This document shows positions 17,131 through 26,658 of a stretch of 64,000 nt of DNA, piece by piece. The position numbers were made by a program, and so were the translations under genes. Each line of letters starts with the position of its first letter. Within the stretch, counting starts at the first letter, position 1. The notes beneath the pieces are model-generated. The model saw only the letters and a program-made list of their open reading frames with translations, did no database searches and was not told the origin of the DNA. Source of the stretch: Caldanaerobacter subterraneus (GTDB lineage: Bacteria > Bacillota > Thermoanaerobacteria > Thermoanaerobacterales > Thermoanaerobacteraceae); the NCBI RefSeq assembly GCF_004345675.1, contig NZ_SLWU01000002.1:83258-147257 (forward strand), read 5' to 3'.

Positions 17131-17664
17131 ATGGTGTATATGAGAAAAAGACTTATAGCAATTGTATCTTTGATTTTGCTGATAGCAACAGCTTTTGTTT
17201 TAAATTACGGTTATACAGAAAAGAAGGTAGATAATGCTAAAAACTCTTCTACACAGGAAGTAAGTCAAAAAGCCGTTGAAACGAGTGCTTATACACAGGG
17301 TAAATATATCGCTTCAGGCATATTCACCGCTTATAGAGAGGAAAGAGAGATAAACAGGAGCAGGAGTATAGATGCTTTAAAAGAAATAGTTGAAAACAAA
17401 AATACAAGTCAGGCCACAAGAGACGAAGCCCAGAAGCAGATTATAAAACTTACAGAAATTACAAATCAGGAGATGATCATAGAAAATCTCATAAAAGCGA
17501 AGGGATTTCAAGATGCCGTTGTGATGATAGACAATGGGATTGTGAATGTGATAGTGCAAGCGGATAAATTGTCGGAAGAAGAAGTTGCACAGATTGTGGA
17601 AATAGTCTCCAGGCAAACAGGCGCTTCACTGGACAATATAAAAATTATGACTCGGTTGGACTAG
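17131..17664 (+). CDS. spoIIIAH: Stage III sporulation protein AH
   Basis: A 177-residue protein with one N-terminal membrane helix (LIAIVSLILLIATAFVLNYGY) and a C-terminal ring-building domain (DAVVMIDNGIVNVIVQADKLS...IVSRQTGASLDNIKI). SpoIIIAH meets forespore SpoIIQ across the intermembrane space. GAGGAGG lies before the ATG at 17131; a second ATG at 17140 is possible. Last gene of the spoIIIA operon. Confidence 0.95.
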   Translation: MVYMRKRLIAIVSLILLIATAFVLNYGYTEKKVDNAKNSSTQEVSQKAVETSAYTQGKYIASGIFTAYREEREINRSRSIDALKEIVENKNTSQATRDEAQKQIIKLTEITNQEMIIENLIKAKGFQDAVVMIDNGIVNVIVQADKLSEEEVAQIVEIVSRQTGASLDNIKIMTRLD

Positions 17665-17665
17665 A

Positions 17666-17695
17666 TTGTTTTTAAGCGACAGATTATGGTATAAT
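17666..17695 (+). promoter_or_regulatory. Possible sigma-A promoter for the Asp23 gene
   Basis: A perfect TATAAT at 17690-17695 lies 18 bases after a poor -35 (TTGTTT, 17666-17671). It would drive the Asp23-nusB-folD group independently of spoIIIA. Confidence 0.5.
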
Positions 17696-17736
17696 GTATT
17701 TGAAGCTCTTGCTTTTACTTTTAAGGGGGTGAGTTT

Positions 17737-18147
17737 ATGGAGGAAAATGTAAAAAATTTTGAAAATCAAGAGCTGGGTTCTGTCAAGATTTCAGAAGAGG
17801 TAGTTAGCATAATCGCTGGTTTGGCTGCCACAGAAGTACCAGGTGTTGCTGGAATGAGCGGGGGAGTTGTAAACGGCATTTCAGAGATTTTAGGCAGAAA
17901 GAATTTGAGCAAAGGAGTAAAGGTTGAGGTAGGAGATAAAGAAGCAACTATAGACTTGTACTTAATTGTGGACTATGGCGTTAGAATCCCTGAGGTCGCT
18001 TGGAATGTACAGGAAAATGTTAAAAATGCTGTTGAGAATATGACAGGGCTTAAAGTTGTAGAGGTCAATATACATGTGCAAGGGGTCAGCATGGAAAAAG
18101 GAAACAAAAAACAGCAAGAAGCCGCAGAAAAAGAAGAAGAAAATTAA
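17737..18147 (+). CDS. Asp23/Gls24 family envelope stress protein (YqhY-like)
   Basis: A 136-residue protein with the DUF322 core: GSVKISEEVVSIIAGLAATEVPGVAGMSGG, then VEVGDKEATIDLYLIVDYGVRIPEVAWNVQENVK and VVEVNIHVQGV. In Bacillus the homologue yqhY lies between the acetyl-CoA carboxylase genes and nusB, and Asp23 proteins sit at the membrane. The C-terminus is Lys/Glu-rich. AAGGGGGTGAG precedes the ATG. Its exact role is unknown. Confidence 0.9.
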   Translation: MEENVKNFENQELGSVKISEEVVSIIAGLAATEVPGVAGMSGGVVNGISEILGRKNLSKGVKVEVGDKEATIDLYLIVDYGVRIPEVAWNVQENVKNAVENMTGLKVVEVNIHVQGVSMEKGNKKQQEAAEKEEEN

Positions 18148-18152
18148 ATTTT

Positions 18153-18189
18153 CTAAACTAACCCTCTGCTAGTCAGAGGGTTAGTTTAG
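18153..18189 (+). other. Perfect 16-bp hairpin lacking a T tract between Asp23 gene and nusB
   Basis: CTAAACTAACCCTCTG at 18153-18168 pairs perfectly with CAGAGGGTTAGTTTAG at 18174-18189 around a five-base loop. No run of T follows on either strand, so it is not a standard intrinsic terminator. It may be a processing site, an mRNA 3'-end stabiliser or a terminator that lost its T run. Confidence 0.7.
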
Positions 18190-18245
18190 GTGAAGTTATG
18201 GCACAATAAAAAAGAAAAGGTTAGATTTTGCAAGGAGTTGAGAAA

Positions 18246-18668
18246 ATGAACAGAACAGAAGCTAGAGAATGGGTTGTAAAAATGCTGTACCAGTACGACG
18301 TCTCAAAACTTCCTCTTGAAAAAATATTTGAAAATTTTTACGAAGAACATGACCCTGGTGAACAAAAGGAGTACATAGAGGGCACTGTCAGAGGAACTGT
18401 TGAGCATCTGGAGGAAATTGACCGAGAGATAGAAAAATACTCTAAGGATTGGCCGCTTTATCGAATGCCAAGGATAGATTTGGCAATTTTAAGATGCAGT
18501 ATGTACGAGATGCTTTACGGCAACATTCCTGTCAGCATATCCATAAATGAAGCGGTAGAAATAGCAAAAAAATATAGCACTGACGATTCTCCCTCTTTCA
18601 TAAACGGGCTTTTGGGAGCATTCGTCAGGGAAAAAGGATTAGAGGAAGGTGAAGCGAATGATAATTGA
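18246..18668 (+). CDS. nusB: Transcription antitermination factor NusB
   Basis: The ATG at 18246 (140 residues) is chosen over TTG at 18228 because AAGGAG lies between them at correct spacing. The product has the all-helical NusB fold: [64 protein letters not shown]. NusB with NusE helps antitermination at rRNA operons. It overlaps folD. Confidence 0.96.
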
Positions 18669-19491
18669 TGGAAAAGAAATTTCTAATAGAATAAAAGAAG
18701 AAGTTAAAAGGGAAATACAGGAATTTGGTTACAAACCTAGATTGGCAATATTGATGGCAGGAGATGACGAATCCTCAAAGGTCTATGCCAACTCCAAAGT
18801 GAAGGCCTGTGAGAGCGTAGGGATAGAAGCAAAAGTGTACTATTTTTCAGAAAAAGAGGAAGATAAATTTTTTGATACTTTAGAAAAGTTAAATGAAGAT
18901 AAAGACACCCACGGGATAATGATAGAGATGCCTCTTCCAAAGGGCTTTGATGTAGACAAAGTTTACGATACGATAAATCCGTACAAAGATGTTGATTGCA
19001 TATCAAATTACAATATGGGCAGGCTTTTTGCTGGAAAACCTCTTTTTGTTCCCTGTACGCCGAAGGCTATTATCCATATATTAGAAAATACAGGGGTTGA
19101 CTTGGAAGGAAAACATGCCGTGGTGATAGGAAGGAGCAATATTTTAGGAAAACCAGTTGCCAAGCTTTTGCTGGACAAAAACTGCACTGTGACAGTATGC
19201 CACTCTAAGACAAAGGATTTAGCTTATCATACGAAACAGGCAGATGTTTTGGTGGTAGCAGCAGGAAAGATGAATCTGGTTAGAGGGGACATGGTCAAAG
19301 AGGGAGTAGTTTTAATAGATGCAGGGATAAACGTACATGAAGGTAAGATATACGGCGATGCCGACTTTGAGTCAATTAAGGACAAGGCTTCTTACATAAC
19401 CCCTGTGCCGGGGGGAGTTGGACCTGTAACTACAGCCATGATTCTCAAAAATACCCTGGAGGCTTTTAAATATGCAGTTAAAAGCCTTTAG
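18658..19491 (+). CDS. folD: Methylenetetrahydrofolate dehydrogenase/cyclohydrolase
   Basis: The ATG at 18658 is chosen (277 residues) with GGAAGGTGAAG upstream; the GTG at 18649 is less likely. The bifunctional enzyme interconverts methylene-, methenyl- and formyl-tetrahydrofolate. Motifs include [16 protein letters not shown] (catalytic Lys), [26 protein letters not shown], and [15 protein letters not shown]. It overlaps nusB by 11 and xseA by 20 bases. Confidence 0.96.
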
Positions 19492-20686
19492 TGTTAGTGA
19501 AGTGACGGAATATATAAAGAAAGTTATGGACAACGACATAATATTGAGAAATGTGAGAGTGAGAGGGGAAATTTCTAATTTAAAATACCACTCTACAGCA
19601 GTGTACTTTACCTTAAAAGACGAAGGAGCAGCTTTAAAATGCGTAATGTTTAACGACTACAGCAGGTCCCTTGAATTTACTTTGCAGGATGGAATGTCTG
19701 TAATTGCTACAGGCAGGATAACAGTGTACGAAAAAGGCGGACTTTACCAGCTGTACGTTCAGTCTGTGCAGATGGATGGAATAGGAGCTTTGTACATTGC
19801 TTTTAACAAACTAAAAGAAAAGCTCCAAAAAGAAGGCCTATTTGATTTAGATAAGAAAAAACCTATTCCAAAGCATCCGAGGAAAATTGCTGTGGTCACC
19901 TCTCCGACAGGGGCTGTAATACGCGATATAATAACGATTTCACGGAGGAGAAATCCGACTGTTGATATAATGGTAGTGCCTGTTTTGGTGCAGGGGAGCT
20001 CTGCTGCGGATGAAATTTCAAATGCTCTTCGCATTTTAAACAAGAGGAAGGATATCGATGTTATAATAGTGGCAAGAGGAGGCGGGTCTTTAGAGGAAAT
20101 CTGGCCTTTCAATGAGGAGAAGGTGGCTCGCAGTATTTTTGCCTCCCGCATTCCTGTGGTTTCTGCTGTAGGGCATGAGACGGATTTCACTATTGCTGAT
20201 TTTGTAGCGGATTTGAGAGCCCCTACTCCCTCTGCTGCTGCCGAATTGGTGGTTCCAGACATAAAGGTGTATCAAAGGGAGTTGTTCTTATTAAAGACAA
20301 AGATAATGAATTTGATGAAAGCTCAAGTGCTTCACAGCAAAAAGGAATTTGAAGGATTAAAAAGAGCACTTTATTTAAACAACCCCATTAAGAAGAACGA
20401 AGTTTTAAAGCAAAGAGTAAAAAACCTAAAAAAATCTCTAACTAAAGAGATGCTTTCCATTTTCAATCAAAAAAAGAATGAGCTTTTGGTGCTCAACGAA
20501 AAGTTAGATTCTTTAAGTCCGTTGAAAGTCTTGACAAGGGGATATACTATTGTGCTTAATAAGGAAGGACAAGTGATCACTTCCTCTAGAAAAGTGAAAA
20601 CTTCTGAAGAAGTGGGCATCCTCTTCAGTGACGGAAGGGCTACGGCAGTGGTGAAAGAGGTGAAAGAAGATGGAGAAAGAATTTAA
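19472..20686 (+). CDS. xseA: Exodeoxyribonuclease VII large subunit
   Basis: A 404-residue subunit with an N-terminal OB domain ([24 protein letters not shown]) and the catalytic domain containing [63 protein letters not shown]-terminal coiled coil follows. It cleaves single-stranded DNA to acid-soluble oligonucleotides with the small subunit encoded next, which overlaps by 17 bases. Confidence 0.97.
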   Translation: MQLKAFSVSEVTEYIKKVMDNDIILRNVRVRGEISNLKYHSTAVYFTLKDEGAALKCVMFNDYSRSLEFTLQDGMSVIATGRITVYEKGGLYQLYVQSVQMDGIGALYIAFNKLKEKLQKEGLFDLDKKKPIPKHPRKIAVVTSPTGAVIRDIITISRRRNPTVDIMVVPVLVQGSSAADEISNALRILNKRKDIDVIIVARGGGSLEEIWPFNEEKVARSIFASRIPVVSAVGHETDFTIADFVADLRAPTPSAAAELVVPDIKVYQRELFLLKTKIMNLMKAQVLHSKKEFEGLKRALYLNNPIKKNEVLKQRVKNLKKSLTKEMLSIFNQKKNELLVLNEKLDSLSPLKVLTRGYTIVLNKEGQVITSSRKVKTSEEVGILFSDGRATAVVKEVKEDGERI

Positions 20687-20897
20687 TTTTGAAGAAGATT
20701 TGAAAAGGTTAGAGGAGATTGTAGATACGCTAGAAAAAGGCAATTTGATGCTGGAGGAGTCTTTTAATTTATTCAAAGAAGGAGTGGAAATATCAAAAAG
20801 ACTAGAAAAAATGTTAAAAGAAGTGGAAGGAAAGATAACCATGCTGATAAGTGAAGATGAGGAAATTGAGTTTAAAGAGGAGGAAAATAATGTTTAA
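20670..20897 (+). CDS. xseB: Exodeoxyribonuclease VII small subunit
   Basis: A 75-residue helical protein: [43 protein letters not shown], the XseB signature. The acidic C-terminus overlaps the start of ispA. Size and order (xseA-xseB-ispA) match Bacillus. Confidence 0.96.
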   Translation: MEKEFNFEEDLKRLEEIVDTLEKGNLMLEESFNLFKEGVEISKRLEKMLKEVEGKITMLISEDEEIEFKEEENNV

Positions 20898-21774
20898 AGA
20901 AAAATTCAAAAATTTACAACAGATGGTGGAGGAAGAGCTTCACAGGATACTGGATGTACAGGAGAAGCCGGAGATAATATACGAGGCGATGAGATACAGC
21001 GTTTTTGCAGGGGGGAAAAGATTGAGGCCTGTTTTGTGCCTCTCTGCCTGTGAACTTTTGGGAGGGGATTTAAAAAAAGCTTTGCCAGTAGCCTGCTCTA
21101 TTGAACTCATACACACTTATTCTCTTATCCACGATGACCTTCCTGCTATGGATAATGATGATTTGAGAAGAGGCAAGCCTACAAATCACAAGGTATTTGG
21201 AGAGGCCATAGCCATTCTTGCCGGGGATGGACTTTTAAACCTGGGATATGAGGTTTTGATAAGGCATGCTCTGGAAAATCCCGAAGATTATGAGAAAATT
21301 TTAAAAGCTGCGAATGAAATAGCTACTGCTTCAGGTTGTAAGGGAATCATAGGAGGGCAGGTAGAAGATATACTTTCTCAAAACACAGAACTTACCTATG
21401 AAGAGCTAAAATACATCCACGAACACAAGACCGCAGCTTTGATAGAGGCTTCTGTCTGTGCAGGAGCCCATATGGCTGGGGCTAGTGAAAAAGAAGTGGA
21501 GCTTTTGAGAGAATACGCTGGGCTAATAGGGCTGGCATTTCAGATAAAAGACGACATACTGGATGTAATAGGAGATGAAAAAACGCTTGGCAAAAAAGTG
21601 GGGAGCGACAGGGAAAAAGGCAAGTTTACTTTTGTCAACATATTCGGCGTTGAAAAATCCCAAGAAATGGTAGAGGAGCTTACAGATGAAGCTATAAAGA
21701 TTTTGGACACTTTTGGCGAAAGGGCACAGTTTCTTAAAGACCTCTTTAATTATTTGATTGAGAGAGTAAACTGA
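20890..21774 (+). CDS. ispA: Farnesyl/geranylgeranyl diphosphate synthase (polyprenyl synthetase)
   Basis: The ATG at 20890 (294 residues) follows a near-perfect AGAGGAGG; an upstream in-frame ATG at 20851 lies inside xseB. The enzyme condenses isopentenyl diphosphate with allylic diphosphates. The first Asp-rich motif is [18 protein letters not shown] and the second is QIKDDILD. It belongs to the short-chain bacterial class. It is the last gene before the OLE RNA, and dxs follows, so isoprenoid genes bracket the RNA. Confidence 0.95.
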   Translation: MFKEKFKNLQQMVEEELHRILDVQEKPEIIYEAMRYSVFAGGKRLRPVLCLSACELLGGDLKKALPVACSIELIHTYSLIHDDLPAMDNDDLRRGKPTNHKVFGEAIAILAGDGLLNLGYEVLIRHALENPEDYEKILKAANEIATASGCKGIIGGQVEDILSQNTELTYEELKYIHEHKTAALIEASVCAGAHMAGASEKEVELLREYAGLIGLAFQIKDDILDVIGDEKTLGKKVGSDREKGKFTFVNIFGVEKSQEMVEELTDEAIKILDTFGERAQFLKDLFNYLIERVN

Positions 21775-21798
21775 AGATTGAAAGAGCATTGACAATGT

Positions 21799-21822
21799 AT
21801 CAGGATAGAAACTGATTTTTTT
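21799..21822 (+). terminator. Weak terminator-like hairpin after ispA
   Basis: ATCAG (21799-21803) pairs with CTGAT (21812-21816) and is followed by a run of Ts to 21822. The stem is short, so termination would be partial. It lies ahead of the OLE promoter. Confidence 0.35.
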
Positions 21823-21866
21823 GACCTTAAGAGACTGTAGCAGGCTTTTACGGTTTTAAGCGGTGT

Positions 21867-21895
21867 TTGATATTGTAGACTTTCTCTGTTATAAT
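21867..21895 (+). promoter_or_regulatory. Sigma-A-type promoter for OLE RNA
   Basis: TTGATA at 21867-21872 and a perfect TATAAT at 21890-21895 are separated by exactly 17 bases. The expected transcription start is near 21902, about a dozen bases before the closing helix of the OLE RNA. Confidence 0.85.
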
Positions 21896-21901
21896 GTAAT
21901 T

Positions 21902-22470
21902 ACCTTGAAAAGATAGGCGAAGTGGTGCAGTATCCTAGTCAGAGGTGCCAATCCTGAAGACGGGCCTAAAAACCCGTCAAGGGCACATCGATGAAGTTCC
22001 TGGTGCTGGCTTCTGACGCCCAGTTGGGGGCTGGTGCTGGGAGTTAAGGAGGGGGGGCGATCCACAAGGGCATGTGGGCGTTGACCCTTCCTCCGCGGAG
22101 ACCTACTGCTGTGGCTCTCTTCGAGAGCTATGGGGTAGGCAGAACCTGTCTCGTGGCCAGCAAGCTGCGGACAGTGTAGCCCGCCTTGAGTGATCCGGGG
22201 GGAAATCAGCCATTGGCTGATGAAACCCGGGTTGCAAAAGAGGCTAGGGATTGGGCCCTCTGGTGAGGAAAGCTCCTAGGCTGTGCCCGAAAGGGCGGCA
22301 TATTGGGGATTACAGTGCGGTCTAAGTGGCAGTCCAGTCCTGCCTATGGCGACAAGGCAGAAGCGGGCTTAAAGGGGAACCGCTGAACGGCGACGTTCAG
22401 TGCCTGCTTGGGAAATCCTACTGGACCTAAGCCGCAAGGTTTACCCAATATGCTACCACTTCGCCTTTTT
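21902..22470 (+). ncRNA. ole: OLE RNA (ornate, large, extremophilic RNA)
   Basis: About 570 bases of GC-rich, ORF-free sequence in an AT-rich genome. The ends close a 12-bp helix: 21915-21926 pairs with 22455-22466. Inside are clear local hairpins: 21959-21964/21973-21978; 22114-22119/22123-22128; 22285-22288/22293-22296 with a GAAA loop; 22383-22389/22394-22400 with a GCGA loop. Size, structure, place between ispA and dxs and the adjacent OapA-type membrane protein all match the OLE RNA class described in extremophilic Firmicutes. OLE forms a membrane-associated ribonucleoprotein with OapA and other proteins and affects cold, alcohol and magnesium tolerance in Halalkalibacterium halodurans. 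A T run (22466-22470) lies just before the oapA ribosome site, so some transcripts may end there and others read into oapA. Confidence 0.93.
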
Positions 22471-22490
22471 CTAGGAGGTCTTTTTTTATT

Positions 22491-23078
22491 ATGAAAAATA
22501 AAAACATAAATACGAATTATAAGTGGATTTTACATATAACTATTATAACCTTTTTTCTTGCCACTATATTAAATTTTTTTTCTGATGTTGCATTAAAAGA
22601 GAGCAATCTCCTTGTAGCCTTTTGTATTCTTGGTTTTATAGTGTTAATTGGTATAATTTTTGATATAATAGGTACAGCAGTAATTTCAGGCAGAGAAGAA
22701 CCTTTTCATGCAATGGCGGCTAAAAAAGTATTTGGAGCAAAGGAAGCCATAAAACTTCTTAGAAATGCTGATATTGTGGCTAATTTTTGTAATGACGTAG
22801 TAGGAGATATTGCTGGAATTGTTTCTGGTGCTGCTCTGATGGCAATAATTGCAAAATTAGCTTTTGAGGGGCCCAAAAGTTCTATTTATACTGCGATTTT
22901 GGGAGGTTTGTTATCTGCCATTACGATCGGAGGAAAAGCAATTGGTAAAAATATAGGTATAAATAAAAGCCAGTCTATTGTTTATACAGTTGCAGTAATT
23001 TTTGCTTGGATAGAAAAAAACACGGGTATAAAGGTTTTGCCGAATTATAAAAATAATAGAAGGAAAAAAAGAAAGTGA
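22491..23078 (+). CDS. oapA: OLE-associated membrane protein OapA
   Basis: A 195-residue protein with four predicted membrane segments: about 13-35, 41-65, 105-125 and 137-155. A DxxxD motif (D102-V-V-G-D106) lies at the start of the third segment; mutations in a DxxxD motif of OapA are known to be dominant-negative in H. halodurans. The C-terminus is strongly basic (NNRRKKRK), suitable for RNA contact. AGGAGG lies 12 bases before the ATG, immediately after the OLE 3' helix. It is the protein that anchors OLE RNA to the membrane. Confidence 0.93.
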   Translation: MKNKNINTNYKWILHITIITFFLATILNFFSDVALKESNLLVAFCILGFIVLIGIIFDIIGTAVISGREEPFHAMAAKKVFGAKEAIKLLRNADIVANFCNDVVGDIAGIVSGAALMAIIAKLAFEGPKSSIYTAILGGLLSAITIGGKAIGKNIGINKSQSIVYTVAVIFAWIEKNTGIKVLPNYKNNRRKKRK

Positions 23079-23087
23079 GGGTTTTGT

Positions 23088-24956
23088 ATGCTTGAACAGA
23101 TTAATAGCCCTTACGATTTAAAAAAACTTGACATAAAAGACCTTCCAAGACTTTCTGAAGAGATAAGGCAGTTTATAGTTGAAAAAGTTTCAAAGACTGG
23201 AGGACACTTAGCTTCGAACCTAGGGATTGTCGAACTCACTCTTGCACTTCACTACGTTTTTAATTCTCCTGTTGACAAAATAATTTGGGATGTCGGTCAT
23301 CAGTGTTATGTACATAAAATGATTACAGGGAGAAGGGACAAATTTGATACTTTAAGGCAGTTTAATGGGCTTTCTGGTTATACTAAGAGGACAGAGAGCA
23401 TTCACGATATATTTGGAGCAGGCCACAGCAGCACCTCACTGTCGGCAGCATTGGGAATTGCAACTGCTAGGGATTTAAAGGGAGAAAAATATCATGTTAT
23501 AGCAGTGATTGGTGACGGGGCCTTGACAGGCGGTATGGCTCTGGAAGCTTTGAACAACATTGGAAGGTCTCGGAAGGATGTCATTGTAATTTTAAATCAT
23601 AATGAGATGTCTATTTCTGAAAATGTAGGAAGCCTTTCTCTTTATTTGAGCAAATTAAGAACTGACCCCACTTACAATAAGGTGAAGCAGGAGATTGACA
23701 ATCTGTTAAATATCATACCTCCAATAGGCAAAAGCCTTCACAAGTATATTGAAAAAATCAAAGATTCTATAAAGCAATTGGTAGTTCCAGGGATGTTTTT
23801 TGAAGAGCTGGGTTTTACTTATTTAGGACCTATTGACGGTCATAATGTGGAAGAACTCATTGAAGTTTTAGAAAGGTCTAAAAAAATGAAGGGGCCTTTG
23901 CTTATACATGTTGTTACAAAAAAAGGGAAAGGATATATGTTTGCGGAAAAAAGGCCAGATAAATTCCACTCTGCAGCTCCTTTTGACATAGAAACAGGTA
24001 AATTTGTAGGAGAAGGAAAAGACAGCTATTCTGACGTTTTTGGCAAAACCCTTGCTGAAATGGCGCTAAAAGACGAAAAGATTGTTGCGATAACAGCAGC
24101 CATGCCAGAAGGCACTGGGCTTATTCATTTTGCGAAGTTAATACCGGATAGATTCTTCGACGTGGGAATAGCCGAACAACACGCTACTACTTTTGCTGCA
24201 GGGCTTGCTGTTGAAGGATACAAGCCTTATTTTGCTGTATATTCCACTTTTTTGCAAAGAGCTTACGACCAGGTGATTCACGATGTGTGTATACAAAAAC
24301 TTCCAGTAGTTTTTGCTGTTGACAGAGCAGGGATTGTCGGGGAAGACGGAGAAACCCATCAAGGGGTGTTTGATATATCTTTCTTAAGGGCAATTCCAAA
24401 TATCGCTATAATGTCACCAAAAGATGCCAATGAATTGGTTGAAATGGTAAAGTTATCGAGAAATTTAGATTTTCCTGTAGCCATAAGGTATCCAAGAGGT
24501 AAAGCGGGTGAGTATGATATTTCAAGAAAGCCAAGTTTTCCATTTGGCAAAGGAGAAGTGCTTCTTGAAGGAGAAAAAATAGCCGTATTTGCTCTGGGCA
24601 GAATGGTGTCAAAATCAATTGATGCGGCGGAAATTTTAAAAGGCCATGGTATCAATCCTTTTGTCGTAAATTTGAGATTTGTTAAGCCTCTTGATGAAGA
24701 ACTCATTTTAGAAATTTCTAATAAAGTAGACCTCGTCGTGACTGTGGAGGACAACGTTATAGCGGGAGGAGTAGGCAGCGCTATATTGGAGCTTTTGAAC
24801 GATAAGAAAGTCTATAGGCCTGTGCTACGCTTAGGATTTCCTGATAAATTCATAGAACATGGAGATGTAGAAAGCTTGTTTAAAAAGTACGGTTTAGATT
24901 CTCAGTCAATAGCCGATACTATTTTACAAAGGTACAAGGAAATGAGGGGATCATGA
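23088..24956 (+). CDS. dxs: 1-deoxy-D-xylulose-5-phosphate synthase
   Basis: A 622-residue thiamine diphosphate enzyme that joins pyruvate and glyceraldehyde 3-phosphate, the first step of the methylerythritol phosphate pathway. Motifs: VGHQCYVHKMITGR, AGHSSTSLSAALG, the ThDP signature GDGALTGGMALEALNNIG, and the transketolase-like FDVGIAEQHATTFAAG and DRAGIVGEDGETHQG. It begins nine bases after oapA. It is full length and overlaps tlyA by four bases. Confidence 0.97.
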   Translation: MLEQINSPYDLKKLDIKDLPRLSEEIRQFIVEKVSKTGGHLASNLGIVELTLALHYVFNSPVDKIIWDVGHQCYVHKMITGRRDKFDTLRQFNGLSGYTKRTESIHDIFGAGHSSTSLSAALGIATARDLKGEKYHVIAVIGDGALTGGMALEALNNIGRSRKDVIVILNHNEMSISENVGSLSLYLSKLRTDPTYNKVKQEIDNLLNIIPPIGKSLHKYIEKIKDSIKQLVVPGMFFEELGFTYLGPIDGHNVEELIEVLERSKKMKGPLLIHVVTKKGKGYMFAEKRPDKFHSAAPFDIETGKFVGEGKDSYSDVFGKTLAEMALKDEKIVAITAAMPEGTGLIHFAKLIPDRFFDVGIAEQHATTFAAGLAVEGYKPYFAVYSTFLQRAYDQVIHDVCIQKLPVVFAVDRAGIVGEDGETHQGVFDISFLRAIPNIAIMSPKDANELVEMVKLSRNLDFPVAIRYPRGKAGEYDISRKPSFPFGKGEVLLEGEKIAVFALGRMVSKSIDAAEILKGHGINPFVVNLRFVKPLDEELILEISNKVDLVVTVEDNVIAGGVGSAILELLNDKKVYRPVLRLGFPDKFIEHGDVESLFKKYGLDSQSIADTILQRYKEMRGS

Positions 24957-25750
24957 AGGAGAGAATAGATGTACTTCTCGTAAAAAGGGGCTTTTTCTCT
25001 TCAAGAGAAAAGGCAAAAGCAGCTATAATGGCAGGAGAAGTGTACGTAGACGGCAAAAGAGCCGAAAAAGCTGGAGAAATGGTAAAAGAAGATTCAAAAA
25101 TTGAAGTAAAAGGTAATTCTCTTCCTTATGTCAGCAGAGGAGGACTTAAACTAGAAAAAGCTCTTCAACTCTTTGGCATTGATGTCAGGGGTAAAATTGC
25201 CTTAGATGTAGGCGCTTCTACTGGTGGTTTTACTGACTGCCTTTTAAAGCACGGGGCACAGAAGGTGTACGCTGTTGATGTCGGTTACGGACAGCTTCAC
25301 TGGAGTTTAAGAAATGATCCGAGAGTTGTCGTAATGGAAAAAACTAACATAAGATTTTTAAATGCACTTCCCGAGATGGTGGATATAATAACTATAGACG
25401 TTTCCTTTATTTCACTTGAGATTGTAGTGCCTGCTGCTGATAAATTCTTAAAAAGCGAAGGAGAAATAGTGGCTTTGATAAAGCCCCAGTTTGAGGCCGG
25501 AAGGGAAAAAGTAGGGAAAAAGGGGATTGTAAGGGATAAAGATGTGCACAAAGAAGTGCTTGAAAAGATTATAAAATTGTTTAAAAATATAAACTACGGA
25601 GTATGCGGAATTACTTATTCGCCTATAAAAGGAGCAGAGGGAAATATTGAGTACTTGATCTACGGAAAAAAGGGAAAATGCGATGAAAAGGAAATAGAAG
25701 TTGAAAAAATAGTTGAAGAAGCCTTTAAAAATTTGTGGCAGGAAAAATGA
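24953..25750 (+). CDS. tlyA: TlyA-family rRNA (cytidine-2'-O)-methyltransferase
   Basis: A 265-residue protein with an N-terminal S4 RNA-binding domain (RIDVLLVKRGFFSSREKAKAAIMAGEVYVDG) and an FtsJ-like methyltransferase domain (ALDVGASTGGFTDCLLKHGAQKVYAVDVGYGQL, then IDVSFISLE and LIKPQFEAGRE). TlyA methylates 16S and 23S rRNA in other bacteria. The gene lies between dxs and nadK as in Bacillus yqxC. Confidence 0.94.
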   Translation: MKERIDVLLVKRGFFSSREKAKAAIMAGEVYVDGKRAEKAGEMVKEDSKIEVKGNSLPYVSRGGLKLEKALQLFGIDVRGKIALDVGASTGGFTDCLLKHGAQKVYAVDVGYGQLHWSLRNDPRVVVMEKTNIRFLNALPEMVDIITIDVSFISLEIVVPAADKFLKSEGEIVALIKPQFEAGREKVGKKGIVRDKDVHKEVLEKIIKLFKNINYGVCGITYSPIKGAEGNIEYLIYGKKGKCDEKEIEVEKIVEEAFKNLWQEK

Positions 25751-25788
25751 ATTTTGTGTAGAATAATGATAAATGTGGTGATATAATA

Positions 25789-26640
25789 ATGAAAAAAGTC
25801 GGGGTAATTCCAAATATAAATAAAGACAAGGACTTAGAGGTTACAAAATCTGTAGTAAATTGGCTTTTAGATCATGGTTCTGAACCCTATTTAAATGAGA
25901 TAGTGGCAGCCAGAATCGGCTATGAAAAACACGGCAAAAAAGCAAATGAAATATACAGCAAATCTGACTTTCTCATCGCTTTAGGAGGAGATGGAACGAT
26001 ACTTAATGTAGCGCGCCTTTGTGCTCCTTTTGGCACCCCAATTCTAGCAGTGAATTTGGGACATTTAGGCTTTTTGACAGAAATAGATGCATCTGAACTT
26101 TTCCCTTCACTAGAGAAAATATACAAAGGGGAGTACGCAATAGAAAAGAGAATGATGTTAGAAGCTAATGTGGTTAAAAATGACATGGAAGTTATAAATT
26201 TCAGGGCTTTGAATGACATAGTTATAACAAGAGGAGCTTTTTCAAGAATGGCCCGCATTAAAGCTTATGTAAATGATAACTACGTAGACACTTACTTAGC
26301 AGATGGGGTTATTGTAGCAACACCTACTGGCTCTACAGCCTATTCTCTTTCTGCTGGAGGGCCAATCGTATATCCCACAGTGGAAGTCATCATCATAACG
26401 CCAATTTGTCCACACACTTTGTACTCCAGGTCTATAGTTGTCTCTCCTGATGATGTGATACGCCTTGAGATAGCTGAAGAAAACCAGGATTTAATGATAA
26501 CTACTGATGGACAGCAAGGCTACAAGATAGATTATAGAGATGTAATATACATAAAGAAAAGCAATGAATACACTAATCTCATCAAAGTGAAAAACAGCAA
26601 TTTCTTTGATTTGCTAAGAGATAAGCTTACAGAAAGGTGA
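25789..26640 (+). CDS. nadK: NAD kinase
   Basis: A 283-residue enzyme that makes NADP. The GGDGT motif occurs near residues 66-70, followed by NLGHLGFLTE, and the nucleotide loop GVIVATPTGSTAYSLSAGGPIV near 170-190. Length is usual. GGTGAT lies upstream of the ATG. Order tlyA-nadK-argR-recN is conserved in Firmicutes. Confidence 0.96.
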   Translation: MKKVGVIPNINKDKDLEVTKSVVNWLLDHGSEPYLNEIVAARIGYEKHGKKANEIYSKSDFLIALGGDGTILNVARLCAPFGTPILAVNLGHLGFLTEIDASELFPSLEKIYKGEYAIEKRMMLEANVVKNDMEVINFRALNDIVITRGAFSRMARIKAYVNDNYVDTYLADGVIVATPTGSTAYSLSAGGPIVYPTVEVIIITPICPHTLYSRSIVVSPDDVIRLEIAEENQDLMITTDGQQGYKIDYRDVIYIKKSNEYTNLIKVKNSNFFDLLRDKLTER

Positions 26641-26658
26641 AAAGAGGTGAAAGGAAGA

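Noticed and set aside
21902..22470. Group II intron, tmRNA or RNase P RNA as explanations for the structured GC-rich region
   Set aside because: No intron domain V or reverse transcriptase, no tRNA-like ends and no RNase P signatures; size, ends and the adjacent oapA fit OLE RNA.
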